Of a stretch of 64,000 bases of DNA, positions 35,096 through 44,676 are shown one piece after another. The notes under the pieces were generated by a model that ran no database searches, had not been told where the DNA came from, and was given only the letters and a program-made list of their open reading frames with translations. Source of the DNA: Akkermansia muciniphila (GTDB lineage: Bacteria > Verrucomicrobiota > Verrucomicrobiia > Verrucomicrobiales > V1-33); the NCBI GenBank assembly GCA_945861415.1, contig CAMAUV010000011.1:18024-82023 (forward strand). The letters are read 5' to 3'. The position numbers and the translations under genes were made by a program. Each line of letters starts with the position of its first letter. Position 1 is the stretch's first letter.

Positions 35096-36016
35096 ATGTC
35101 AGACTCCGCAACAACTCCATCCACACATCCCGCCGCAGCCGATCCGGCTGCTGTAACGGCCCCCCCGCGCAGGGCTACCGGCCCCAGCCGCAAGGGGGCC
35201 AAGGACATCGTCATTGAAAGGTTTGAGCAAAAGTTCGTCATGCACCCCCGGTTGGTGCCGCAGGTTCGCAAATACCTTGAATCCTTCACCGTCGCGGACC
35301 CGAACGGGCGCGGGGACATCCCGGAGTATATCACCACGACCCTCCAGCTCGATACCCCCACTATGGATCTAGCGCTGGCCAAGGAGCGGAAGTGCTTCGC
35401 TCGCTTCAAGCTCCGTGTCCGGACCTATGGCACGGACAGCAATCCCGGGAACCCGGTGTTCTTTGAGCTGAAGCGGAAAATCGGTGTCGTCATCGTAAAG
35501 AGCCGCGCCCGGATGAAGCGCGGACAGTTTGGCGCGCGGATCATTCAGCATCCGGAGGAGGCCCCCATGCTTAAGTCCGCCAAGGAGAACAATAATTTCA
35601 TCGAATTTTGCCGGATCACGCGGACTATCGGTGCCACGCCCAAGATGCTCATCCGCTACATCCGGGAGAGTTATTTCGGAGCCAATGACGACTATGCCCG
35701 CATAACCTTTGACCGCCGGGTCTCTTACCGGCCCACGCGGGAGTGGCGGTTGCCCGGGGAGGAGGTCGCAGACTGGAAGTTCTGGCGGCCCATGGATACC
35801 CAAACCGGACTGCGTCGCCCCTACGCCGGATACATTTTCGAACTCAAAGCCATGCGGGACACCCCCAAATGGATGCTGGACCTCGTCCGCCGCTTTAACC
35901 TCAGTAATACCGGCTTCTGCAAGTATGCCACCGCATGGCGACTGGAGACGCTCTTCCGGGGTTTTCAGTATGCCGATGGCAGCGAACCCGTTACCACGTC
36001 ACCGAACTGGATTTAA
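35096..36016 (+). CDS. VTC-domain (polyphosphate polymerase-like) protein
   Basis: A 306-residue protein. An acidic-poor, Pro/Ala-rich head (about 40 residues) is followed by a VTC tunnel domain: ERFEQKFVMHP at its start, RFKLRVRTYG, FFELKRK with paired basic residues, RYIRESYFG and ITFDRRVSYRP. In yeast Vtc4 this fold makes polyphosphate from ATP; bacterial members sit beside DUF4956 membrane proteins, as here. Active-site basic residues appear present. The next gene starts 96 bases on. An in-frame ATG at 35042 is less likely. Confidence 0.85.
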   Translation: MSDSATTPSTHPAAADPAAVTAPPRRATGPSRKGAKDIVIERFEQKFVMHPRLVPQVRKYLESFTVADPNGRGDIPEYITTTLQLDTPTMDLALAKERKCFARFKLRVRTYGTDSNPGNPVFFELKRKIGVVIVKSRARMKRGQFGARIIQHPEEAPMLKSAKENNNFIEFCRITRTIGATPKMLIRYIRESYFGANDDYARITFDRRVSYRPTREWRLPGEEVADWKFWRPMDTQTGLRRPYAGYIFELKAMRDTPKWMLDLVRRFNLSNTGFCKYATAWRLETLFRGFQYADGSEPVTTSPNWI

Positions 36017-36111
36017 CCAGTTGCGCGCAGAGGCCCCGCAGACACTATGCGCGCTTCTTTTCCGGCCCCGGAACTCTGTCCCCTCACACCGTTCATCCCA
36101 CCACTTTACTA

Positions 36112-36798
36112 ATGGAAGCACCCTTATTTGACGCTCTCGGGGCCATGCGATCGCTGGTCGCCACCGAGATATTTTATTCATTGTGCATGTGCTTCGTGCT
36201 CTCACTGGTCTTGGCCAATGTTTACCGGTGGACCCACCAAGGCTTCAGTTATCAGCGGACCTTCCTGCAAACCATCGTCCTTGCCTCCATCGCCGTGAGC
36301 ATCATGATCATGGCTATCGGTAACAATATGGCGCGCGGCCTTGGAATTCTGGGAGCCATGGCCTTTGTCCGTTTCCGTACACCCATCCGCGATCCGCGGG
36401 ACGTCATCTTCATCTTTGCGGCTCTGGCCATCGGGATTTCCTGTGGCGCGCAGGTCTTCATGGTCGCCATTATGGGGACGCTTTTCTTCGGGTTCACCGC
36501 ATTCTTCCTCTCATGGTCTCCGTGGGCCAGTCGCCGGGAATTTGAAGGCCTGCTCCGCTTCCTGCTTCCTGCCGACGGTAAGGCTGCATCCTCTCTACCT
36601 GAAATTTTTGCCCAATATTGCACCAACACTGAACTGATCGCCACCCGCGAAGCCATTCAGGGTGAAGTGCTGGAATATGCATATCAGGTCCGTCTGATTG
36701 ATCCCTCTTACAAGGTCGACCTTGTGGACGCAGTGTCCAAGCTTCCTGACGCCAGCGAGGTGAGCCTCGTCATGCAGCGCACCACCGTGGAAATCTAG
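36112..36798 (+). CDS. DUF4956 membrane protein
   Basis: A 228-residue protein from the ATG at 36112. Four to five membrane helices occupy residues 18-140 (TEIFYSLCMCFVLSLVLANV, TIVLASIAVSIMIMAIG, VIFIFAALAIGISCGAQVFM, VAIMGTLFFGFTAFFLSW). Between them lies the conserved loop GILGAMAFVRFRTPIRDPRD, the DUF4956 signature. A soluble C-terminal domain of about 85 residues follows. DUF4956 proteins co-occur with VTC-domain proteins and may be their membrane partner; no biochemical role is established to my knowledge. Confidence 0.85.
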   Translation: MEAPLFDALGAMRSLVATEIFYSLCMCFVLSLVLANVYRWTHQGFSYQRTFLQTIVLASIAVSIMIMAIGNNMARGLGILGAMAFVRFRTPIRDPRDVIFIFAALAIGISCGAQVFMVAIMGTLFFGFTAFFLSWSPWASRREFEGLLRFLLPADGKAASSLPEIFAQYCTNTELIATREAIQGEVLEYAYQVRLIDPSYKVDLVDAVSKLPDASEVSLVMQRTTVEI

Positions 36799-36819
36799 CA
36801 CTGCACCTGAACACCACGT

Positions 36820-38019
36820 ATGAGCGAATTTCATCCCAATCGGACCAAACAAATCCGCACGCGGCCAAAACTCACGGCCCGCAAGGTTTTCGAATGCTGG
36901 CCGCTCCTCGTCTGGGCCGGCGTGCTTTTCATCGCCTACTACCTATACAGCGGCGGTGTGCAGTTCACCCGCATGAACGGCGCGGTGGATCCTTACACGG
37001 AGACTGTCGCGCCCGTAGAGGAAGGCCGGTTGGCCAAAATCCTTGTCGAGCGCGGCCAGCGTGTCGCTCCTGGTGCGCCAGTGGCTCAGATGGACGACCT
37101 GACGTTCGTCCTAGAAATTGAGAGCAGGAAGCGCGAATTTGCAGCCGGGCGTATCGACGATTTCCGCGACCTTGACCTCGAAATCATCAAGCTCGAGTCG
37201 GACATGCGGGAGATCCAGATTGCCGAAGCTGAGGATGCTGCGGTGATCAAAGAACTCGACAAAGTCGTGTCGGACGTGGCCAAGGCCCAGCCTAATCCCC
37301 AGTTCCCCAACTTGCAGTTCTTTAATTCCGATCTGATCCGGGCCCGCACGGACCTTTCGAAAGCCACGGCAAGGCAGGCCCTTTCCACGCAGCATAAGGG
37401 AAAGGTTGAGGAAATCCTCAAGCGCATCCAGGGAGATCGTGCGAGGCTTGAGAAGGAGTCTGCCGATATTGGCGCTTTTGATCCTCAGAGTGACGACCTC
37501 TCAAAAATTGCCACCTCCCTGCGCGATAAAGAGCACGCGGAACTCATCGGGCTCAAAACACAGATCGAACTTTGCCAACTCAGAACGAACCACGGCGGCA
37601 TCGTGGACCGCATTGAAAAAGAAATCGGTGAATTCATTACCAAGGGTGAGAGCATTCTGAAAGTGGTGGGCGACCCGGTGCATATCGTCGCATTCCTTCC
37701 GCAGGACCAGGCGGATGATCTCAAGGATGGGCAGCCCGTTTTCGTCGTATCGACCGCGGATAAAACCAGTCTCTATGAGACCACCGTCCTGAGGGTGGCC
37801 CCGCGGATCAACAATCTGCCGGATTCCACCAGTCCGCTGCCCAACCGCCGGGTCCACGGGCGCGATGTGCTCGTCAAATACCCGGACAGCGCAAAGACAT
37901 CCGACGGAAAATTCAAACTTCTCCCCGGCCAAACTGTCATCATTCATACGGAAAAGCCAGGTGAGATCAATCTGCTGGACTCCATCTTCCAGAATGACGA
38001 CAACGACAAGGTGCGCTGA
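36820..38019 (+). CDS. HlyD-like membrane fusion protein
   Basis: A 399-residue protein. One membrane helix (residues 28-46, LLVWAGVLFIAYYLYSGG) is followed by a lipoyl-like half motif (VAPVEEGRLAKILVERGQRV), a long helical hairpin (about 105-240) and a second lipoyl/beta-barrel part (HGGIVDRIEKEIGEFITKGE, then VVGDPVHIVAFLPQDQADDL). This is the adaptor architecture of type I secretion and RND pumps. It is 21 bases after the DUF4956 gene. No ABC or RND pump gene is near, so it may serve the VTC-DUF4956 pair, perhaps in export or scaffold assembly; this is inference. Confidence 0.8.
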   Translation: MSEFHPNRTKQIRTRPKLTARKVFECWPLLVWAGVLFIAYYLYSGGVQFTRMNGAVDPYTETVAPVEEGRLAKILVERGQRVAPGAPVAQMDDLTFVLEIESRKREFAAGRIDDFRDLDLEIIKLESDMREIQIAEAEDAAVIKELDKVVSDVAKAQPNPQFPNLQFFNSDLIRARTDLSKATARQALSTQHKGKVEEILKRIQGDRARLEKESADIGAFDPQSDDLSKIATSLRDKEHAELIGLKTQIELCQLRTNHGGIVDRIEKEIGEFITKGESILKVVGDPVHIVAFLPQDQADDLKDGQPVFVVSTADKTSLYETTVLRVAPRINNLPDSTSPLPNRRVHGRDVLVKYPDSAKTSDGKFKLLPGQTVIIHTEKPGEINLLDSIFQNDDNDKVR

Positions 38020-38050
38020 TTTTCACGGACTGCTTTCGCTGACACGACCC

Positions 38051-38473
38051 ATGAAAGTAATACTGCATCCTCTCGCGGCCCGTTTTCTGATTGCGGGCCT
38101 CGCCATTGCTCCCGCAGCCTGCTCCAGCACTAGGGACGGCCGGAGCACAGTTAAAGAGACTCCGCGAAAAGTGGAGGAGGCCAAACCTCGGGGAAGCGTG
38201 CAGCTAGGCATAGCATCTATCTACAAGGACCGCCGCACCGCCAGCGGGGAGCCCTACCGGGCCGGTGCCCTCGCTGCCGTCCACAAGCACCTGCCTTTCC
38301 GCAGCAAGGCCAAGGTCACCAATCTTAAAAATGGCAGAAGCGTTATTGTGCGCATCAATGACCGCGGTCCTTATATCAAAGGCCGCATCATCGACCTCAC
38401 CCCCGCAGCCGCCTCCAAGCTCGGCTTCGGCTTCGCTCAGGGACTGGCCAAAGTCAAAGTCGAGAGGCTTTAG
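38051..38473 (+). CDS. rlpA: RlpA-like septal ring protein
   Basis: A 140-residue protein. A hydrophobic signal ending APAACSS suggests a lipoprotein with Cys at about residue 24, though the lipobox is weak. The rest is one double-psi beta-barrel: GIASIYKDRRTASGEPYR at its start, then VTNLKNGRSVIVRINDRGPY and the aspartate of DLTPAAASKLGF, the RlpA pattern. RlpA-type proteins act as lytic transglycosylases on naked peptidoglycan glycans at the septum. There is no C-terminal SPOR domain, so septal targeting may differ from that of E. coli. Confidence 0.85.
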   Translation: MKVILHPLAARFLIAGLAIAPAACSSTRDGRSTVKETPRKVEEAKPRGSVQLGIASIYKDRRTASGEPYRAGALAAVHKHLPFRSKAKVTNLKNGRSVIVRINDRGPYIKGRIIDLTPAAASKLGFGFAQGLAKVKVERL

Positions 38474-38597
38474 CCTCGCTCGGGCACTGACTGCCCAGTA
38501 GGGATTGACCAATGAATGTCATTGCCCTTGCGTGCTCATGATCCGCGATAGCATAATCGCCCGCCAAGCCGGGGAGAATACCAACCATATCAGTAAA

Positions 38598-39557
38598 ATG
38601 AGCCAGCTCGACGAATTGAAGAAAGTGACCACCGTGGTTGCCGACACCGGTGATTTTGAATCCATGCGCGCCTACAAACCGCAGGACGCGACGACGAATC
38701 CCTCGCTCATTCTGCAGGCCACTGAAAAGCCGCAATACCGTCCGCTCATCGATGAAGCGGTGGCCATGCACAAAGGCAGCACGCTCAACGGCGGTGCGCT
38801 GGTGGAAAGCATCATTGATCGCATTCTCATTCTGTTCGGAAAGGAAATTCTGAAAATCGTTCCGGGGCGTGTCAGCACGGAAGTGGACGCCCGCCTCTCT
38901 TTCGACACAGCCGGCACCGTCGCCAAGGCCCGGCAGCTCATCGCCATGTATGAAGCGGACGGCATTTCGAGGGAGCGTATCCTAATCAAGATTGCCAGCA
39001 CGTGGGAGGGCATCAAAGCCGCCGAGATTCTGCAAAAAGAAGGCATCAACTGTAATCTCACACTGCTTTTCTCTCTGGCGCAGGCCATTGCTTGCGCGGA
39101 AGCGGGCGTTACGCTGATCTCGCCTTTCGTAGGGCGCATTCTCGACTGGTTCAAAGCCGCGACCAAGAGGGACTATGCTCCTGCGGAAGACCCCGGCGTA
39201 ATCTCCGTGACCAGCATCTTCCACTACTATAAGAAGCACGGCTACAAGACCGAGGTCATGGGTGCCAGCTTCCGGAACAAAGGGGAAATCACCGAGCTAG
39301 CCGGCTGCGATCTCCTCACCATCAGTCCTGCGTTACTGGGTGAACTCCAAGCCTGTGAGGAACCGCTTTCTCTCAAACTGGATGGCGCTGTCTCCGCCGG
39401 TATGGACATCCCCCGCCAAACTTATGACGAGAGGTCTTTCCGTTTCGAACTAAACGAGGACGCCATGGCCACGGAGAAGACCGCGGAGGGCATCCGGAAG
39501 TTTGCAGCCGATATCGTGAAGCTGGAGAAGCTGGTGGCCTCGGTGATCGCGGGCTGA
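38598..39557 (+). CDS. tal: Transaldolase
   Basis: A 319-residue protein from [20 protein letters not shown]. The Schiff-base lysine is in [15 protein letters not shown], and the conserved stretches [34 protein letters not shown] and GASFRN are all present. It moves dihydroxyacetone units between sugar phosphates in the non-oxidative pentose phosphate pathway. The length fits the classical (TalB) subfamily. An upstream in-frame ATG at 38505 would add 31 unconserved residues. Confidence 0.95.
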   Translation: MSQLDELKKVTTVVADTGDFESMRAYKPQDATTNPSLILQATEKPQYRPLIDEAVAMHKGSTLNGGALVESIIDRILILFGKEILKIVPGRVSTEVDARLSFDTAGTVAKARQLIAMYEADGISRERILIKIASTWEGIKAAEILQKEGINCNLTLLFSLAQAIACAEAGVTLISPFVGRILDWFKAATKRDYAPAEDPGVISVTSIFHYYKKHGYKTEVMGASFRNKGEITELAGCDLLTISPALLGELQACEEPLSLKLDGAVSAGMDIPRQTYDERSFRFELNEDAMATEKTAEGIRKFAADIVKLEKLVASVIAG

Positions 39558-39562
39558 AGTTC

Positions 39563-39844
39563 TTGACGCCCAGCGCCAGGAGCACCGCCGGTCAGCCTTC
39601 GCCGCCATTCCATGTATGGATCTATCTGGGCCTCGGGCTGTTTATGCTTGGGCGGGGCGCGCAGGATGTTGCAGCCGGCCGCACCGACGGAATGACGTGG
39701 TTTCGTCTCTGTGCCGCCGCTTTCCTTGCATATGGTGCCATCCGTGATTGGCGTAGGTATCAACGCCGCCAGTTGCGGCAACCGCGTCCCCCTGAACAAA
39801 AGGAGTCTCTTCCTTCATCGCCGCCGGATGACGAGCCCCTCTAG
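39563..39844 (+). CDS. Small membrane protein of unknown function
   Basis: A 93-residue frame starting with TTG at 39563, five bases after the transaldolase stop. One or two hydrophobic segments are visible (WIYLGLGLFMLGRG, and LCAAAFLAYGAI) and the C-terminal third is polar and proline-rich. I do not recognise a family. Its close placement after transaldolase and its sensible hydropathy favour a real gene, but no strong ribosome site is evident. Confidence 0.45.
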   Translation: MTPSARSTAGQPSPPFHVWIYLGLGLFMLGRGAQDVAAGRTDGMTWFRLCAAAFLAYGAIRDWRRYQRRQLRQPRPPEQKESLPSSPPDDEPL

Positions 39845-39897
39845 GAGCGACTGCCTCTGCGATCTCTGTGTCCTTAAGGTGCGACTACCCGCGCAGC

Positions 39898-40458
39898 CTA
39901 TTTTGCTGCGAGCGCGGCGTCGATGGCGTCGGTGAGTTCTTTGGCGCCGGGATCTGTGCCCGAGTCCCAGCGTTTCAGGATTTTGCCGTCTTTCCCCACG
40001 AGGAATTTGCCGAAGTTCCACTTCACGTCGCCGGGTATGGGGGAGTCTTTTCCGGTGAGAGCGGCGAAGAGCGGGTGCTGCTCGGCGCCTTTCACGTGGA
40101 GCTTTTCAAACAAAGGAAACGTCACGCTGTACTTTGTGGAGCAGAACGTCTTGATCTCCTCCGCGGTGCCCGGCTCTTGGCTGCCGAAGTCATTGCAGGG
40201 GAATGCCAGCACGCTGAAGCCTTTTTCTTTATAATTTTGGTGCAGGGCTTCGAGGCCGGTGTACTGCCGGGTAAAGCCGCACTTGGAGGCGACGTTGACT
40301 AGCAAGAGGACTTTGCCGTTGTAGGCCTTGAGGCTGGTTGCTTTGCCGTCGATGTCCTTGAGGGGGATGTTTTGAATGAAGTCCGCAGCGGGACCGGCGG
40401 TGAGTGTTCCGGTGAGCATGGCAATGGCGGTGAGGGATAAAAATGAGCGTGTTTTCAT
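39898..40458 (-). CDS. Glutathione peroxidase, exported, Cys-type
   Basis: A 186-residue protein from the ATG at 40458. A signal peptide (FLSLTAIAMLTGTLTAGPA) directs it to the periplasm. The peroxidatic residue is cysteine in LLVNVASKCGFTRQYTGLE; the family motifs LAFPCNDFGSQEPG and the tryptophan in VKWNFGKFLV follow, completing the Cys-Gln-Trp site. It should reduce hydrogen peroxide or lipid peroxides, probably with thioredoxin-like donors. The same frame stays open upstream to 40749, but no homologous sequence is seen there, so 40458 is the likely start. Confidence 0.85.
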   Translation of the reverse strand: MKTRSFLSLTAIAMLTGTLTAGPAADFIQNIPLKDIDGKATSLKAYNGKVLLLVNVASKCGFTRQYTGLEALHQNYKEKGFSVLAFPCNDFGSQEPGTAEEIKTFCSTKYSVTFPLFEKLHVKGAEQHPLFAALTGKDSPIPGDVKWNFGKFLVGKDGKILKRWDSGTDPGAKELTDAIDAALAAK

Positions 40459-40828
40459 GGAAAATAATGAACGCGCGGAGAACGCGGTGGGTTTCACCGG
40501 AATCGCGTGTCTCCCGCTGGCGCAGGTTGGGCCAACTACGAGCTGAGCGCTACCGGGCGGAATGCAGGCCGACACCACCTTCACCTTGGCAGCCAAAGCT
40601 TCATCTGCGGTGACAGGCGGCGGAACCATCGAGGGGTCGTTTTCTTCGGGAGTATTCATGAGGTGACGTGCTGGGTTGGAAGCGGGGGATGAATGCATGT
40701 GGATAGCGCCCCAAGCCAATTTGCTCGTGGAATTCCACATACGCCGCACATCCTAACGCGGTCCCATCGTTGGTGATGGACCGTTCCCTTTCGATCAATT
40801 CATCCCGAATGGATGGGCGCTAGGTTGA
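40459..40828. other. Intergenic region, no gene recognised
   Basis: The minus frame of the peroxidase gene is open across most of this stretch (MNTPEENDPSMVPPPVTADE and on), and could encode a short polar peptide of about 60 residues starting near 40660. It has no match I can name and no ribosome site. I see no tRNA, hairpin terminator or repeat here. Confidence 0.4.
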
Positions 40829-43800
40829 TCAGTAGTTGAACAAAAACGCTGGGTTGTTGATGAGGGCCCATGCGAGGTCCTGCGCGGCAGTGAGGCGTTT
40901 GGACTTTAGCTGGGCGGCGCTGAGTTCGACATCGCGGCGGAGCAGCGCAAGGACCGGAGGGACGGGCACAGGCTGTTCGGCGCGGGCAATTTGCGCTTTG
41001 AGGTCTTCGAGCTTCGGATCTGCGGGCAGAGGTTTTTGCGCTTCGGCGAGCGCGGCCTCACTGGCTTTGATACCAGCATCGCTGGCGCGCAGATGAGTGA
41101 TAAGCACTTTGCTTTGTTCCGGAGTGCGCTTTTCCGCAACTATGGCGAGGACTTCGGCAACGGGGGCCGGGAGCCCAAAGTTCAACGGTGCCGGCACCGC
41201 TGTAAGGCTGAGACGGAAATGTCCAAGTAGGTGCTTTCCGTCAATATATTGCTGATGCAGAACAATTTTGATTTCTCCGCCCTCCGTGGCAGTGAGCGGG
41301 GCCTTGAGCGGGAAAATGGCAGCTTGGTTTTTGCCCACGCCACCGGGATGAATGGCCCAGCCGTCCGGTTCGCCGCCAATCTGGCCATTCACAGCGCGCG
41401 GCACTTCGTAGCCGCCCTGCTGATAAGTAGCGCCGGGTTCGGCGAAGGTGAGTTCCTGTGGCTGACCGCCTTTGGGTGTGAAGGTGGCCTTCAATTCGCT
41501 GAGCACAAAGTTGCCTTTTTCGCTGCGGCCGGGGCCGCTGCTGGGAAGCCGGGGCTCGGTGAGCGCTTCGATTTTTAGGCCGGTGATTTGAGAAACGGTG
41601 ACCGGAGCCTTGATCGTGTAGTCCTGTTTCCCTTCGGCGCCCAGCGCGAGGATAGAAAGGCTAGGCTGCTTCTCCAGCTTGTTTTCTCTCTTTGTGCTGA
41701 GCGCTTCGGAGGCATCGAGGAATGCCCACGCGGTTTGCCCACCGTCATGACCTTTGTCCCAGTCGGGCAGTTTCGCCGCGATGGCGGATTCTGCATCGGC
41801 GATGGCTTTCTGCGCGGCGGCGATTTTCTCCTGCAGCTGTTTTTCCATCTCCGCGCGGGCGGGGGCGATGGCGGCCTCGTGCTCGGTGAACTGAGATTTC
41901 AATCCGGCGACTTTTGCCACGCGATCCGCCTCGGCCTTGTCGATGTCCGGTTTCCACTTTGCTTCCAGTGCGGTGAGGTCGTCGGTGAGATGCTGATGCG
42001 CAGATTCCATTTCCGTCATGGCTGCCACAGCGGTCTCTTCTTCAGCGACCAGCGGAGGGCGGTTGAGCACGCGGAGGTAGATCGAGCGGACGAGTTCGAG
42101 GTCATCCTTTGCGGTCTCTGCGAGTTTGGCGAGCGCATTGCCGGAAGAGGAAAGCGCATCGCCGACAGTGGGTCCGGAAATAAGCGCCATGATGGGGCCA
42201 AGCTGAAGCTCGCCGCTGCGCTCACACTCGCAGGAACTCTCCCGCACAGGCCGTCCTAGGTTATTGAGGAAGCCATCCGCCGGGCCAGCCTGATTGTCGG
42301 CCAGTTGCGCTGCGCGTACTCCGCCGGGCAGAGGACTCTTTGAGCCGGTGACGGCGAAGATGGTATCGTAGAGCACCTCCGCGGGCAGCCGCCGGGCCAT
42401 GGCGTGACTGTAGTTGGTATTGTCGTCCGCATTCCACTGATTTGTGCTGATGCTCAACTGATAGGTGCGGCTGCGGCAGATGGTGCGGATGAGATGCCGG
42501 GTATCAAATTCATGCGCGATGAATTCTTCCGTTAGCCATTTGAGGAGCTCGGGATTGCTCGGCGGATTGCCGGCACGGATGTCGTCCAGCGGCTCAATGA
42601 TGCCCGTGCCGGTGAGATAACCCCAGAGGCGGTTCACGTAGCTGGTGGCAAAATACTGATTGTCCGCGCTCGTGATCCACGCGGCTAGTTCATCCCGGCG
42701 GGGGGATTGCTCTCTCTTTTCGAACTTTGCCGAATAAGGAAAGGCCGGTGGCGTGACGGCACCGGTGCGGTCGTGTTTGATTTCTCCGTTGGGTCGGTTC
42801 ACCACCAGTTCAAACAGGGGCTTGGCATCCTCCACTGCTGTGCCGCCGATTTTGCGGTCCCCGCTGGCGGGATCGCGGTCGAGGCCCGTTTGCGCAAACC
42901 ATGCAGACATCTGGTAATACTGATCCTGCGTCCAGCGCTCGAAGGGATGGTCGTGGCATTTGTTGCAGTTGAAGCGTGTGGCCAGGAAGAGGTGGGTGGT
43001 GTTTTCCATCATCTCCACGGGCTCCCGCAGTATTTTATAGTAGGCGGCCTGAGGCACCTCCTTATTGCTGCCCGTAGCGGTTAGAATGGCGCGAGCGAAC
43101 TGATCGTAGGGCACGTTTTTCTCCACTTGGACGCGCACCCAGTCGCGGAAAAGTGTCGCGCCTTCACCGCCGAGGAATTTGCTGTTAACTTGGAGCAGGT
43201 CGCACCACTTGTTCGTCCAGTGGTCCACGAATTCGGGCGTGCCGATGAGCGCATCGATGAGCGCCTCCCGCTTCAAGTGGCCGTCCCGAATGTCGGCAGT
43301 GAACGCGGTGACCGTCTCCGGCGAGGGCGGCAACCCGGTTAGGTCAAGGTAGGCGCGACGCACGAATTCGAGGTCTGTGCAGATGCCGCTTTGGAGCGTC
43401 TTCATGCGCTGGAGCTTTGCGGCCACCAATTCATCCACTTTATTGTTCGCCGGAGGCTGTTGCCAGACAAAGCCGGTGCGGTCGCCCATCACGGTGAGAA
43501 CGGTGCTGGCGTAGGCACCTTCATAGCGGGCGAGCACCGGAGCCTCCCCGCGGCGCAGAGCAGAGAGCAGGCCGGTCTTGTCGTGCTTCGCGACCTCGCC
43601 GTTGCCGCTTTCGATGTAGGCCTCCTGCGTGACATCGCGCACGAGTCCGTCGGCGTAATGCGCGATGACGCGGAACTGCTGCCGCTCGCCGGGCATTTGC
43701 GTGACCGGATTCTGCGGGCTCAGTTCAATGCGCGTCACCCGCGGCGTCGCGAGATCCAGTTTCATGCCGCCGGCGATCCAGTCACGCAAAATGGTGTAAT

Positions 43801-44440
43801 ACTTGTCCCCCGGTTTCATCACCTGCCCGCCCTCATGCGGCACCGCGCCCGTCCCCTTGAGCAGCATGAGCGATTCATCAGGACTCGCGGCGTTAGTGCG
43901 GCGTCCTTTGATGTCATCGGTGAAGGCGCGGAGATCGTAGATGGGATCGTAGCCGCGCAGACTGAGCTTGAAGCCCGCCTTGCCATCCTTCGCGCCGTGA
44001 CAAGTGCCCATGTTGCAACCCATGCGCGAAATGACCGGTGTCACATCTCGAATGTAGTCAGGCACCGGTTTCGCGCTGATACTGGCCACGGTCACCGGCA
44101 CGTCTATGGATTGGCTGCCAAGCACGGCGCGCACTTTGGCCGCCCCACCAGCAGAACCCGTCACCGTGCCCGCCGGAGAGACATCAACGCCGCCCTCCGT
44201 CTGCCATTTTACGGCGCGGGTGGCATCCGCCGCCGTGCCATCTTTGCGGATCGCGGTGATGAGGAGTTGCGCATAGCTGTGCGGCCCGGTGAGCTTTATT
44301 TCCGCGGGTTCTACCCTCAGTGAAGCGATCTGGTCCGCGGCCGGAAAAACCTCAGGCGAAGTGGCAGCAGCATCCATCTTCTCCGCGGCGTGAGCTACGG
44401 TAGTAAAAGAGGCGGCGAAAAACAGACGGACGAAATGCAT
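40829..44440 (-). CDS. DUF1549/DUF1553 planctomycete-type cytochrome protein with Ig-like domain
   Basis: A 1203-residue exported protein. After the signal peptide comes a bacterial Ig-like domain (about 40-120), then a cytochrome-like motif CNMGTCHGA in VISRMGCNMGTCHGAKDGKA (about residue 140). A second Big-type domain is followed by the DUF1549 (PSCyt2) region (DLEFVRRAYLDLTGLPP) and a DUF1553 (PSD1) region with NRLWGYLTGTGIIEPLDDIR. DUF1553 is split by a roughly 330-residue insertion made of coiled coil and a discoidin-like fold before the closing AQDLAWALINNPAFLFNY. Such proteins are highly expanded in Planctomycetota and Verrucomicrobiota and are suspected in polysaccharide metabolism. 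The usual DUF1501 partner gene is absent here. Confidence 0.9.
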   Translation of the reverse strand: MHFVRLFFAASFTTVAHAAEKMDAAATSPEVFPAADQIASLRVEPAEIKLTGPHSYAQLLITAIRKDGTAADATRAVKWQTEGGVDVSPAGTVTGSAGGAAKVRAVLGSQSIDVPVTVASISAKPVPDYIRDVTPVISRMGCNMGTCHGAKDGKAGFKLSLRGYDPIYDLRAFTDDIKGRRTNAASPDESLMLLKGTGAVPHEGGQVMKPGDKYYTILRDWIAGGMKLDLATPRVTRIELSPQNPVTQMPGERQQFRVIAHYADGLVRDVTQEAYIESGNGEVAKHDKTGLLSALRRGEAPVLARYEGAYASTVLTVMGDRTGFVWQQPPANNKVDELVAAKLQRMKTLQSGICTDLEFVRRAYLDLTGLPPSPETVTAFTADIRDGHLKREALIDALIGTPEFVDHWTNKWCDLLQVNSKFLGGEGATLFRDWVRVQVEKNVPYDQFARAILTATGSNKEVPQAAYYKILREPVEMMENTTHLFLATRFNCNKCHDHPFERWTQDQYYQMSAWFAQTGLDRDPASGDRKIGGTAVEDAKPLFELVVNRPNGEIKHDRTGAVTPPAFPYSAKFEKREQSPRRDELAAWITSADNQYFATSYVNRLWGYLTGTGIIEPLDDIRAGNPPSNPELLKWLTEEFIAHEFDTRHLIRTICRSRTYQLSISTNQWNADDNTNYSHAMARRLPAEVLYDTIFAVTGSKSPLPGGVRAAQLADNQAGPADGFLNNLGRPVRESSCECERSGELQLGPIMALISGPTVGDALSSSGNALAKLAETAKDDLELVRSIYLRVLNRPPLVAEEETAVAAMTEMESAHQHLTDDLTALEAKWKPDIDKAEADRVAKVAGLKSQFTEHEAAIAPARAEMEKQLQEKIAAAQKAIADAESAIAAKLPDWDKGHDGGQTAWAFLDASEALSTKRENKLEKQPSLSILALGAEGKQDYTIKAPVTVSQITGLKIEALTEPRLPSSGPGRSEKGNFVLSELKATFTPKGGQPQELTFAEPGATYQQGGYEVPRAVNGQIGGEPDGWAIHPGGVGKNQAAIFPLKAPLTATEGGEIKIVLHQQYIDGKHLLGHFRLSLTAVPAPLNFGLPAPVAEVLAIVAEKRTPEQSKVLITHLRASDAGIKASEAALAEAQKPLPADPKLEDLKAQIARAEQPVPVPPVLALLRRDVELSAAQLKSKRLTAAQDLAWALINNPAFLFNY

Positions 44441-44676
44441 AAGGCGGCAGAAAAAACTTATTCCCTACTCCTTAACCTGATCCCACAAAAGGCAATCCCG
44501 CGTGTCCGGGGGTTAAGGTGGCGGAAGTAGTTAGGGGATTCCCAGAAAATTGCCATCATACGGTAAAATAATTATTTTGTAATTAATGAGGTGCTAATTC
44601 CAATAGTTATAATTTCCGCATCTCCAAAAAGGGTGTAGGACAGCGCTCCCTTGCCAACCAATCCGCACGGTCTTTT
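44441..44676. promoter_or_regulatory. AT-rich divergent promoter region
   Basis: The region between the DUF1549 gene (minus) and the 2774-residue protein gene (plus) becomes strongly AT-rich at 44540-44620. A perfect TATAAT at 44608-44613 could be a -10 box for the plus gene, about 64 bases before its ATG. The hexamer 17 bases upstream (AATGAG) is a poor -35, so the promoter is only a candidate. Confidence 0.35.
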
